DNA from: Zonotrichia leucophrys gambelii
Lineage: Eukaryota; Chordata; Aves; Passeriformes; Passerellidae
Assembly (NCBI RefSeq): GCF_028769735.1
Contig: NC_088200.1
Coordinates: 66,594,061-66,658,060, forward strand
Reading direction: 5' to 3'
Length of the DNA: 64,000 nucleotides
Under the pieces are notes generated by a model that was not told where the DNA came from, did not search any database, and was given only the letters and a program-made list of their open reading frames with translations. Positions 1 through 13,000 of the stretch are shown in pieces. Each line of letters starts with the position of its first letter. Position 1 is the stretch's first letter. Made by a program: the position numbers and the translations under genes.

Positions 1-936
1 TTTTAGTATTTCATGTTATTCTAAGTTTAACTGTCAAATATATAATTTTAATAGGTATAGTAAGATATATATGTATAATTAAGGGGGAAGTTGAGTTGTA
101 AAAATAAAGGATCACTATTGACTCCCTGTACCTGTAGCGTTCACCATTAGACAGTACCTGGACTTAAGGTTTTCCATTATGGAATTTAATTGCTAAAGAT
201 TAGAAAGATTTCTTTGTTCATCCTATCTATCTAATAATAATGATGAGAGTTCTTTCTTTGTTATTGGGGTGAGAATTAAGACCAAAATATCATTTCCAAA
301 TTTTCTGTAAAACTGCCTGCTTTAAATTTGGGAACAGAGTAGTGGGTAGGATGGCAGGTTGAGACAGACTGTAGCAAGTTAGAAACCACTTGGACTTTTG
401 TTTTGAACAAGAATGAATTCAAATATATAACAGGAATTTAATATCTCAAATTCTGTTCCATAATAAATAATGTCAATTTTTGAGAGTCTTTCCTTAACAC
501 TTGAAGATGTTTAATAATTGAAATGCTTTTATGTATTATGCGCCAGTGGACTTAATGTACTGCTGGTGTTTCTCTGGGACAAAAGTAAGCTAAGTGAAGG
601 CAAAAGGTGAGACATTTCAAATCCCTAGCTCAGTCTAGCTCTAAGAATAATATTAAAGTATGGCTAGTTAGGAATGTCTTGTCTTCTGTTTAGACCTCAG
701 ACACATTTTTAGACTGTTGGTTATTCTTCCACTGATGTTTATGGAAGCAGTTTGATTTTAATGGAACTCTGAATTCATTTGAAATGAGATTTGGTTAGCA
801 GGGAAATGCAGTCTTATTTTTAAAATATTTCTCTTTGTTGAACTAATTTCTAAAATTTAAGTCAATGTAATGAATGTATTGTATATGGAACGTAATCAAG
901 GAAAACAGTTTCTAATGTCTTCCATATTTTTCACAG
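1..936 (+). other. SRFBP1: SRFBP1 intron 1 (3' part)
   Basis: AT-rich non-coding DNA ending in a pyrimidine-rich acceptor (tatttttcacag) at 936. The first SRFBP1 coding exon, which in the human protein supplies about 12 residues before the VVKMRK motif, must lie left of the window. I see no other gene or recognisable repeat here. Confidence 0.8.
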
Positions 937-1025
937 GTTGTGAAGATGAGAAAAGATGTGAAGAAGGCCAGAGTCCTCACTATTCGCAGACTAACCAGAC
1001 ACATCGGGAAATTAAAATCGAAAAA
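937..1025 (+). CDS. SRFBP1: SRFBP1 exon 2 (89 nt)
   Basis: Encodes [19 protein letters not shown] and the following basic segment (residues 1-29 in window numbering). It ends with AA of a lysine codon completed by the next exon, before donor gtcagt. The human protein has VVKMRKEVKR at the same place. Highly basic, likely part of the helical region. Acceptor is cacag at 932-936. Confidence 0.93.
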
Positions 1026-4000
1026 GTCAGTTTTAAATAATAGTGGTTTTTTGTGGTTTATAAATAAGGCACTGTTTTAATTGTTTTCACAAAAATTGAA
1101 AAATGGGAGAAAAATGTACTACATTTAAAGCTTAAGGCACTAAAACACATATTTGTCTTATTTTAACTTAATTTTAGACTAAAAATACAAACTAAAAGGA
1201 GTTTCATAAAGCACAATTGGGATTACTTTTTTAATGGGATTTCGTGTATTGGAAGGTAATCTGGATCAGTTACAGAACCTTTTACAGCACATCTCAAAGT
1301 GTCAGATTTCATGTTTTAGATTATTCTGCTGTTGAATTTAAATTGCACCAAATTTTCTCACTGTAGTTGTCATTAGGGATTGTGTAGCAAAAAATACTTC
1401 ATTTGCATATACAGGTTATACTTGATTATTAATAATTACTAATTATTAATTCTTATATGAACAGCTTAAACAATATATTGTAGATTATGTTTTTAGAGAT
1501 TACTGGCCTGAAATAATTTAGCACATATCTTAGAGCTGGTGTGAGATACATCTCCTGCTGTGTTCGTAGTGTAAATTGTGAGGATACTCTCACAATTTTA
1601 GCAAGTTGTCCAAAATAAGAAGCAAATCCAGTGAACTTTCATATTTAAATACTACAGATCTTGAAATGGAATTATATTTGAGTGGGTCAGAAATACTGTA
1701 TCAGAAAATACAAAACCACAATTCATATGAAGCAGTCACCCATTCTTGAATATGAATTGTGGTTTTGTATTTTCTGATACAGTAATTTTTGTTTTTCACA
1801 TAGTTCTGCTAAATCCTCAGTGTTTCCTCTGCTGTTCAGTACAGCAAAAGCTTTAGGCTATGTTCAACTCTTTGCTAAAATGTTCACTTGCCAATAAGGG
1901 ATTGTGTTTGTGCACCATCTCCTGATTTTTTTTTATTTTGCTACTTAGTATTGCTAGAGAGGAAACAAAGTTACTAAACGGAGATTTTTTTTAAAAATAA
2001 TTGTAGAATTCATTTGCAGGGGTTCAGAAGACTTGAAATTAAAGAACCAAAAACGGGTTGAGAGATTAATAGAAGAAATCCATGCCATGAAGGTAATACA
2101 ATGTTTAAATAATTCAGTATTAGAGACAACTATTTTAAGTCTGTTTTCTGAGACTACGTTACTGAAACTTTAAGTATTTTCAGAGTAAGCTTGAACATTA
2201 ACACAGCTAGCAAATTGTGAGTATTTGCATTTGTCAAGGTGTTAAACAATTTGAGTCTCAAACGTTCCAGGCCAAACATGAATTTGCTTAGCAGTGAGTG
2301 GTGTTCGAAGTTTTTACTGTAACAGTTAAAGCACAGAATCTGAAGTTCTTGTGCCGCTCAGGAGTATGGGGAGGTATTTTATGTGTCTGACAGTACAGTA
2401 TCCTCATTGTCTGTCCTGCAAGCTCTGAATATCATGCCATTTGTATTTGGTTCTGTAGTAATTTCAAATTGTAGCTTTAAGGGACTTGAGTCAGATCTTT
2501 TTTTAGCGTTCAGCCTTGCTGTTAATTGATACAGTGTTTGTATCTAATATGTTATGACATCAAGAAAATGCTTCAGAAATTTTATAACTTCATAATGACT
2601 TGTGCTAATCTCTCAGTTTTAGTTGATACCACATAAAATTATGAGTGGTGAAATGAGTTATAAATTCCAATCCTAGGACTTGAGCACAAGTCATGTATAG
2701 GTCATGACAAATGTTTTCTCACAATATGGCTGTTTTTATTATTTCATTGACAAGTGTAGTTGATCACTGTAGTGATTATATCATTACACTACTATTTTGT
2801 GCTATTCTGGGAGCACACAGTATTTCTGTTTGTTTTTAACATTTCTTTTTTTTCTCAACCTTGCAACTCGGATCTTAGTCTTCAAAAAAGGCTAATAACA
2901 GGAAAGGCTTCATTGACCAATTTAGATGTGCTTTGTGCCAAATTAATCAAGTAGAATCAGAGGGATTTTTAGTTTAATACTTCTAGGAAGAATCTTCATA
3001 AACCAGCAAAAGGGAAAAGAAAATGGGCAGCACTGCTCAGTCACTATGACAGTAATATTGAGGCACTCTGCATTACTGACTTGCCATCAGTCTTAAACTT
3101 GATCTTGTATTTGCTTCTTTTTCTCTGTGTTTTTGGGGTTTTTTTAATAATTTGATTACATTGTTTTTTAATGCCAAGTATGTGTGTCTCAGTTTCTAAG
3201 AGAATGATGATCAGGTGTGCTGGAGCACTGAGCTCAGAAGCCCATGTTTTTTATGGGGCTTTTGTGAGTGTTCTTGAGGGGGTTTCACTGCAAGATTTGT
3301 TCTGCACACATTTACCGGGAGTCTTGGTTTTGTCCACATTGTGCTTTTCCTGCCAGGATCAGATCATGCAGACATCTTAAAGCCTGCTTGCACTCAGAAC
3401 TGTATTGGCCAAGTACATTCAAGTGTTGCTTCAGTTGGCATGAACATGTGCAGGGCTTGTAAATGGTAGCTTTAAGAGTGGCTGTCAGGGATGGAAAGAC
3501 TTGTAGCCTAGAAAGCTGAAGGCAAGTTTTGCCCTGAAATAGTTTATAGAAAGGGAGGAGTCCTCAAAGTAAGCAGTTGAGAAGGAAGAACTCTCCTGCT
3601 TCCTGGGTAGATGCACTTGATTATCTGTAAGTTGAAATTAGTAAATGCACTTGGTTATCTGAAATTTTAAGTGCTGTAAGTTGACTTTATTGTTAAAAGC
3701 AATGCGCTGTTATATTAATATTTAATAGGAAGAAGTTGTTTACTTGGAGATTTTTGGACTTCAGAATTGCATAAGTTGACACTTACTGGCTTTACAGGAC
3801 GTTTGTTTCTTAAATGAAAGAAAAACTCCTGTTTCTTATTAATCACTACCTAAGAGGCACTAGTAGTATATGTATTTTTTCAACCACTGTTGATTTCTGT
3901 ACTAACAGAGATTTTTAGAGTTGACATTGAAATATTCCTCATTCAGCATGGAAGTGGAAAAGACAGCTTTCACACAAACTAGTAATGTTATTTCAGATGA

Positions 4001-7000
4001 CTGGAAGATTTTATATTGGTGAAATCTCACACCCAGCAACCTTTTGTCTTAAGTTATTAATCATAAAATTCATTAAAAAACACATTCACATAACTCAAAT
4101 TATGAATTTGAGAATTTTAAGGAAAAATTGGACACAGTAGAAATAGAAAGTGATCTATAAAGTTGCAGTTTAGAGCAACTAAGATTTGAGTTATTCTAGA
4201 TTATTTTAACAGTTTTAGTGTGTGGATCTCAAACACATGCTAGGGGAAATTCAAAATCCTTTCAAAGTTGATGGATTGTGTGGTGGATATGGCAATTTTT
4301 TGTGTTCTTTAACAGCAAGAAGTTGTCCATTAACTTATCGTTATGTGTTTTATCTAAGAAAAAATGCCTCTTCTCATCTTAGAGGATGATTAGTCTTTAG
4401 GAGCTGCAAATTGCAAAGAGCAGCTCAGTGGAAAAGACAAAAAATCCAACAAAATAATTACAGCAGCCAAAGTGGTTTGGAACCAGAAAATGGATGTTGC
4501 ACCAGAATCTGATAGTGTGTGTATTTTCAGGACAAAATATTTATTGAAGTGGTAACTTACAACTTCTGGAAATTCTTTGTTGGTTGAAGGCCTGAAGGCT
4601 TTCTGTAGGTTGAAGAAAACAGCACAGGTTTTTTCCAAGTTCTTCCCAGTTGCCAAAGTCACTGGCTGAGCACCAGGCTCCCACGAGAAAAACTATTCAC
4701 TCATATTCCTCTGCTACAGTTGAGCATAGGAGGCAGAAAGAAAGACTCAAGGACTGATGGGTTGAGGTAAGAATTACGAGAAACATTCCAAGGGCAAAAC
4801 AGGCTCAAAACTTTAAAAGGTATAAAGAAAAATTTGTTAACATAATTTAAAGAGGTTAATTAGAATTCAAATAAACCTTGAGAACATTTTCCTCCCTCCA
4901 GCCTCTCCTTCTTTCACGCTGACAGTACAGAGAGACAGGGTGTGGGAGTTTCGGTCAGTTTTTCATCTGAAATCTTTCTTCAGTTTGCTTAGGGAGAGTT
5001 TCCTCTGCTATGCCATGGGGTCCTTCCCAGGGGAGACAGTTCTCTGTGTACTTTTCCAGCGTGGTGCTAATTTTGATGAGCAGCAGTCCTGCCCAACCTG
5101 CTCTAATGTGAGTCCCTCCCCCAGGCAAAAGAGTTTTCCCAAACTACATGGTGTGGGTCACATTAGTTCATGGAGTAAATGTAAGTCTTTGAAGGATAAG
5201 CTGCTCTAGTTTGGAAGCAAGGTTCCTCAATCTCTGCAAGCAAGGGTCTGCCATCCCCACTAAAAGCCATTGTGTTAAACCAATGCACAAAGATGCCTCT
5301 TTCTAAACATCAGTCCTTTTTCTTCCATCATCAAAAACAGACCCAGACCTCCTTTCTCCTTATCATATATCCAGGAAAAAAAAAAGACCCACCTGAAGAC
5401 TGTTGGCACCAAAGTCTTTGGAAGGACTATATATGTTCTGATGACCTCAGAAGGCATTATTGGTGGATTCCATTTTACAGGGAGTTGGGTTCAGTCTTAG
5501 GGAAGAAAGACTGAATGTCTGCAACCTTGACGCAGTTGTCTGTTTACTGAAGTTTTTAATGCAATGGCTTAAGTTTCTCTTACTCAGAAAAAAAAAATCT
5601 AATGGTTTGAAATTCTAATCAGGGACAATTCTTTGCTTTCTTAAGAATTACGTTTCTCAGTTCAGCTGCCTGTAAATTTTTTGAGCCTGCAGCTCAGCAG
5701 GATTTCTCTGAATAAAACAAATTTGAACTTTCAGTTACAAGATTTTAAATTCTCTTTCTAGATCTTTTCTGGATTTTAATGTTCTTTAACTTCTCTTTCT
5801 AGTTTGTATCTGTACTAACTACAGTCTGATACAATAGGAAGGACAAAATGCTTACTGTTACTAGCAGTTGTATTACTGGCTCTCAGGGATGCTGTTTTCC
5901 TGTCCTCGAGTAAATTCTGAGCAGACAGTGCTGACATAATAATCACTTTGAACACACGGTTTCCTCGAAGTGAGATGGTATAATATGCTTTCACTTTTTT
6001 TAATAGAGTATCCATGTCTTTTTTAATATGCTCTATGTAGTTGCGCATTCACAATTCTGCATATATATTGAAAATCTATGAATTGTTGGTGCTGGGCTGT
6101 GATGAAAAACCTTTTGTTACTTGAATTTGCAAATAGTATATATTGTATTGTTGTTAGAATGACATTTAAATATTTTATTCTCTATATTTTCATTGTTAGA
6201 ACTAAAGAATAAAAAAATCTTAACTGGAAAATACAATTAAAAGTGTCTCAGGCGCAACAATCAGATGTAAACACTGTGAGAAATGAGAGCAGTTAAAGTT
6301 CCATCTACATGGATGCAGGAACTGGGTTAATTGCAGGAGTTCTCAAAGCTATTGGAATAATACACTGGTTTTTGAGTTCTTCAGTTTTCATTTTTCCAAA
6401 ACTGTATAAATATTTATTCCAGAATTCATGAAAGATGGGGGAAAAGAATAGTATGATCCTTTTAGACTTCTATGAAATGTAAAATTCTGTATACTTACAG
6501 ATACTTTTTCACTTGTTTGTCAGGCTTGAGGATACTATCAAAATGGATTAATTATCCATGGTAGAGTACTGCTTTCTATATTTAAGAAGCTGTTATTTTT
6601 TGAAAGTTTCTTGACACAAAAATAACAGATTGTCCAGCGATTTCTTAGCAATGTGTATCTTACCTTGAGTTGTTGGAATTTCTTGCTGAGGAAAGATCTT
6701 AATATAATAGTTGTTCCCTTACCAGGTGTCTAGGTGTACTTTTGCCTTTATATTGCAACAAAAATCTTGTCATTTTCTTGTCATCTTGCAACAAAAATCT
6801 TATCATGATATAGCAAGATGTTGCTATATCATGTTTGGGTGATGCCCATTGAGAAAATATGGACAAAAGGCAATTTGCAGTGCTTAAAGGGAAAATGCTT
6901 CCCATTTGTCAGGAATGAGCAGCAGTTGGTTTCCATATTCAAGTGTCTTGGAAAGATATGTTCTCTGTCCTGAAAATTATCACTGGAGAAACAGATTAGT

Positions 7001-10000
7001 TAATGAATGAGGGATTTTAGTAGACTTAAACCACAGTATTTATCACAGAATAATGAATTAAGTACAAGAGATACAGGAAAAAATAATGCTTTACATTATG
7101 TTATTAGTTTTATATTCCAGCAAGATGTTAACAGAAGTAGACTTAAGTAGTATGGTTTTGAGAGCCAAATTATTTTATAAAAGTAGAACCTCAGTTTGAA
7201 GGTTATTTTCACACTCATTGTCCTTGGAATGACAGTCATTCAATTTCCTGAAAGTAATAGGTGTGGAATAGTGGTGAGGTTCAGGACAGGGCTGGGTAAC
7301 TGATGATTTTTGTAGTAGGTCAGCTTTAGGAACTTGGTAGGTCTTTCTTCTCGTATGGCCTTTTTGCGTGGAATTTTTATATCCTGAAATACTAGTCTTT
7401 TTTGTAAATCTTTGTATCTTTTGTAAATCTTTGTAAATCTTTGTCATTTTCTTCTAGCAGTATTGTGTTCTTTCTTGGTTAATGGTTCCATCTTGTGTAA
7501 CCTGGCTTTCAGTTAACACCTCACTGTAAAATTGTTTTAAGTCAGAGTGGAAACAAATGCACTTTTTTGCTTTTTTTTCTCCTGGCATGTGTTTCCTACA
7601 GTCTTGTATATTTATTTTTTTTTTTAAATAGATAGAAAACATTCTTCCTAGTGTTGTAGAATCTTTAATCTTTAAAAGGTTTTGTAAGAGTAATGGGAAT
7701 TGCTTGAACTTCAGTGTAGTCAGCCTAGGAGCAGTTCTTCATGCTTCTCAATAAAAGGCAGAGGCACGGGTGGTTCAGCTTCCACCATGGTGTGGGCCAG
7801 ATGCCACTTGAGGACGGTTTCAGGGAAGGAAGAAGAGGTAGAACTTAGTTATTGAGCCCTCCTTCAGTGGAGCAGTCCAGATCCTTGCTTTGGTGCAGGT
7901 GTCTTTCCATCCATGGTGATGCATTCTTTGACAGTAATGCAGGAAGCCTGGGACTTTGAGTGGCAGATATATCCATGTGTGCATTGGTCAGACATAGATG
8001 TGTGAGGAGCCAGGCACTATTGGAAACACAAAAGTTTGCTGCTTGTGCTCTCAACAGCACATTTTACTTTGCCAGCAGCAGTTCTTGGCTGTTCTGGACA
8101 ACATATGCCTTACTAGGGAGCATTATTTTTGTTTAAAAACTGCATATGAGTTCAGTGGCTATCTAAAATTATGTTAAGGTTGAAGTAAAAGCTCTCCCAA
8201 GTAGGGAACACAATCTAAAGACCACTTAACATAATGCAGAAAAAGGTGGTGTGGATAAACAGTGCCCAAACACTGAATGAAACAAAAAATCCACCAAAGG
8301 TGAAAGCAAGAAGAGACAGCCTGTGATGAATGTGGAAGACACTGTGGTGATGATGTGCAGAGATGATGTTAGTAAATATGAAATTCTGATGGATTTTCAA
8401 TTAGTGAGGAATGTGAAGCTCTGTAGGAATGGATTCTGTACCTACACTGCAGCAGAAGTAAGGCTAAATGAAAATAAGAGTCTACAGCTCAGTGTGGAAC
8501 TATGGGAAAAGGTGAGCTATTTAATAATGGTTTTTTTTAAATTTATGAATACGAATGAGGAAGGAATGCCTCATCAGGAGCCTACATGTCTCCTCAATGT
8601 ATCCACTTTATTTGAATATTCCTACTTACAGCCTTTTTTGATTCTCAAAATAGGGAGAAGGAAGATTAGTATAATCAGTGGCTGAGTGCTGTTATTAATC
8701 TTTATAGCATTTCATACTCTTTTCACTGATACATTGCTTCCGTTCATATTTATGCTAAAATGAGAAACTCCATACTTAATATTCTTAACTATTTTCCTAA
8801 GCTAGTCTCATAGTTGCTTCTCTTGCAGGGTCAAAGTATGTTGAATGAGCAGTCTCAACATGAGAATACTGTAGAATATGATACTTTCCCTTTTTTTCAT
8901 TTTTCCTAGATAGCAAGCATAAAAGAATACTTAAAATTGTGAGACCAACAGAAAAATTAGTGTGGGATCTTGTACTATACAGTTTTAATTTGAAGGAAGA
9001 AATAGCTGACAGCCATTCTTACTGTTTTATTACGTTATGATAGCAGAAGTTCTTTGGCTTTTTTAATGTACTGAGATACTGTCCTGGATTACATAAAGAA
9101 AATGGGCTGCATGTCTTAAAAATAAAAGTCAGTAAAAACATCATCAGCTTCATTTTGAAAACTTTGTTGTTGACAAGATACTTAAGTAGAAGCAGCTATT
9201 GTGGTTCTTTTCTTATGCATTAGATTCCTTGTTACAAAGTCAAAACAGATTACAAAGGTGTCTTTTTGTTGGATTTGAGACATCTTAAGGAAAATATTAG
9301 AGTACGTTCTAAGTGCAGGTTGTCAGCTGACTTAAAAATATAGCTTGCAGATGAAGCTTTTTCTTATGAAGTCTTGCATAAGAATTTTACACTCATTTTT
9401 TGTAAGGATGCAGAATAAGACATTTTCATTTTTTGAAAAAATAAGACTTGCAGATGAGACTTCATCTCTTTTCTGAATTCTATGTATTTTCATTGTGTAT
9501 TTTAAAAAAGAGGCAACCTTTGCAATAATATTTAAAAAATGCAACTTGTATGCCTTTATGTGAAAATGAGTGACAGCAAAAAAAAGACTTAGTATTAATC
9601 AAAATAATGACAGAAAGGTCAGCTTGTTTTTGCGCTCATTTTGAAAATGTTTATGTGTATTCGAAATAGATTTTTTTTTGTACTTTTGACTTCTTTCATG
9701 ATCCCAACATGCATTTCACTTTACTTAACCAGCTTGGGCCTTTTCTTAAATGTCTCCGTAATTCATGAGAACCTAAATAAAGAACATTTTGGTATGTACT
9801 GCATACTTTTCCTTTGTATTTTGATGATCCTGCACTGAGGTATTGTAGTCGTTGTGAGATCTCTGAGACAATTCTAATTAACTTCTTGCTGTATACTAGC
9901 TGGTCTTTGTACTTAATTTATTCTGAAGAAGTGAAGAATAATACCTGTAATCAACAGTGAATCTTCTTAGTATGGTGGATAAATACTAAACTGTCTGAAT

Positions 10001-13000
10001 ATCCTTAATCGACTGTTCTTTTTGGTCCTCTTTCTTCTGAAGAAATTTTCCACAGAAATGAGATCATTTGAAGGGTTTGTAGTGGGAGGGGGAAAGAAAT
10101 TGGAGATTACTCTAAATATCTTTATAGTCACTTGGAAATTAATTAATTCAGAATGGCAACTGCAGCTGCTATGACTTCCAACTGATGCTTTTGTGTGTAA
10201 AATCTTATTTCCTCCATGGCTACTTCCTGCTTAAAAAAAAATGAAGTCTGTTGGGAACCTAATGCTCATTTAAATATGACTTAAGTGCTGCACAGATGTA
10301 TTGGCACTTTTATTTAGGTGAGGATTTAGTGAATGTATAGATCAATGGTAAGAGGTAGAATATTGGTGCCTTTAGGAGATGAAAGTCATGCCTTGCAAAT
10401 CAGTGGGAGGTCTTTGAAGGAGTAAATACATAGTACATATTGTTGGTTTAGTCTTTATATTGTTTAATATTATGAAAAAAAACCATTGTCCAGCTTTCAC
10501 CGAAGCCTCTAGTGGTTTTATGTGGCTTTAGTTTGTTGGGGTTTTTTTAAGTTGTTCCTGAATATGAATTTTCTCCTTTTAGTCATAGAGTTAAACATAG
10601 CAAGCGAAAGAGAATAAATGCTTGGCTTTTGTGGTGTTGGAAAGCTAACAGTGGAGTTTTGTGCAGATCAGTGCTGGAAATGATTCAGAAAAAGTGAATG
10701 AATGACAGAGCTTGATGATTCCAGAATTTTGAGGTAATGAAGATATTAATACTTAAGACACTGCAGAACTGATCAGCTGGGCAGCTAAATGACTGAAGAA
10801 ATTCAATGGTAGTAAATGCTAAGTAGTACTTGTGGTGGTGGTGAGAATTACATTTCCAGTACTTCATTTTTACTGGATTGAAAGAAATTGGCTTTTGGCG
10901 ATGCCACTAGGAGGTGGATATCAGAGTTACCATATATATCTGTGAAAATACTAGATTGCTCTGCCTTGTCTTCAAACAGAAGACAGTCTGTTCCTATTAA
11001 AATTGTTTTACTGTATACTGCATAAATCGTCCTTGTGTATGGAACAGCAACCAAAGAAACTAGTAAAAGTATAAAGAAGAGTGTCAAGATTGATCATATA
11101 TGGCACAGCATCTGCATAAGGTGTAACAAAATCAGAGGAGGATTCTGTAGAATATAAAGTGAACTACTGATGCTGGAGTTCTACACAATTCACATATTTG
11201 TCCTGGATAGATCTTGTGTACCAGTGTTTTTCTGCAGTGGTTTTAACAGCCTGCTTAAAAATCTGCTTGTATTAAAACCAAAACCTTTTTTTGTTTCTTT
11301 CCACCTTTACTCCTTATCTTGGGCAAATCAGGCGACATGTTTCTCTTGCGGAAGTTTCAAGATCTCCAGGAAAGGACAAAAACTAATTTATTTTTTCCTC
11401 TGTGGAGCTTGAAGAAAGGACTGGAGGAAGAGTAATTCTCCTGGAGACAGTGCATACTGGGAAAAGGAATAAAAACAAGAAGTTCTTTTTTTCCTGCATG
11501 GTGTGTAATCTTTGAACTCTTATGCCCTCTGGAAGCAGACAAAGGGGTTGTGCATACGGGGTCTGTGTATTCACGTATTTCTGCTTCACGCTGCATCTCT
11601 CCGGGTTCTTCTGTCCCCACTATTTGTTTCTGTTTCCGTCTCGGATTTCAAACCCGACCGTAGCGGGTGGGGGTTATTACACGGATCGCACCCATTTGTC
11701 AGCACTATCTTGTTGCTGGGGAATGCTGTGAGCATCTAGTCCGGCCTTTCGCTGGATGAATGCCTCGGTGGCGCCTCGCTGGCTCTCGCCGCTGCCGGGC
11801 GGGAGCGGGGGCGCCGCGCCAGGGGAACCCCGCGCCCTCTCCTGGACGATGGTGCTGCCTTCCTGCCTGCCGTCCATCCTGCCTGCCTTCCTGCCATCCA
11901 TCCTGCCTGCCTGCCGTCCATCCTTCCTTCCTGCCTGCCGTCCATCCTTCCTTCCTGCCTGCCGTCCATCCTTCCTTCCTGCCTGCCGTCCATCCTTCCT
12001 TCCTGCCTGCCGTCCATCCTTCCTTCCTGCCTGCCGTCCATCCTTCCTTCCTGCCTGCCGTCCATCCTTCCTTCCTGCCGTCCATCCTTCCCGCCCACCT
12101 TCCCGCCTTCCTGCCCGCCTGCCGTCCGTCCATCCTTCCTGCCTGCCGTCCATCCTTCCTGCCCGCCTTCCTGCCTGCCTGGCTGCCCACCTTCTTCCCT
12201 TCCCTTCCCTTCCCTTCCCTTCCCTTCCCTTCCCTTCCCTTCCCTTCCCTTCCCTTCCCTTCCCTTCCCTTCCCTTCCCTTCCCTTCCCTTCCCTTCCCT
12301 TCCCTTCCCTTCCCTTCCCTTCCCTTCCCTTCCCTTCCCTTCCCTTCCCTTCCTTCCCTTCCCTTCCCTTCCCTTCCCTTCCCTTCCCTTCCCTTCCCTT
12401 CCCTTCCCGGAACCTTCCCGGAACCTTCCCGGAACCTTCCCGGAACCTTCCCGGAACCTTCCCGGAACCTTCCCGGAACCTTCCCTTCCCTTCCCGGAAC
12501 CTTCCCTTCCCTTCCCTTCCCGGAACCTTCCCTTCCCTAACCTTCCCGAACCTTCCCTTCCCTAACCTTCCCGAACCTTCCCGCCTACCTTCCCTTCCCT
12601 TCCCGAAGCTTCCTGCCTACCTTCCCTTCCCTTCCTTTCTGCCTGCCTGCTGTCCTTCCTGCCTGCTGTCTTTCCTGCCTGCCCGCCTTCCTGCCTGCTG
12701 TCCTTCGCGCCTGCCTGCCCTCCTGCCCGCCTTCCTGCTTTCCCGCCTTCCTGCTTTCCTGCCTTCCTGCCCGCCTTCCTGCCTGCCGTGCTCACTACAG
12801 CCGTGCTGCTGGCAGCCGCTGCTGGCAGCTGCACCAAATACCACGGATAGTAACTCTAAACCCCCGATGCTTCCAGCCAGCGCAGGGCTGCTTGGAAATA
12901 TGTTAACCCTCAAGTCGCATGTGGTTGTTATTTTAATGTTAGGAAAGCACTGTGGAACAAAGTGTGTCAGTACCGTGAAAATGCAGATTGCATTACAGTG

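Noticed and set aside
8323..8685. 120-codon + strand ORF in SRFBP1 intron 3
   Set aside because: Intronic, AT-biased composition, no similarity I recognise, no splice or promoter signals.
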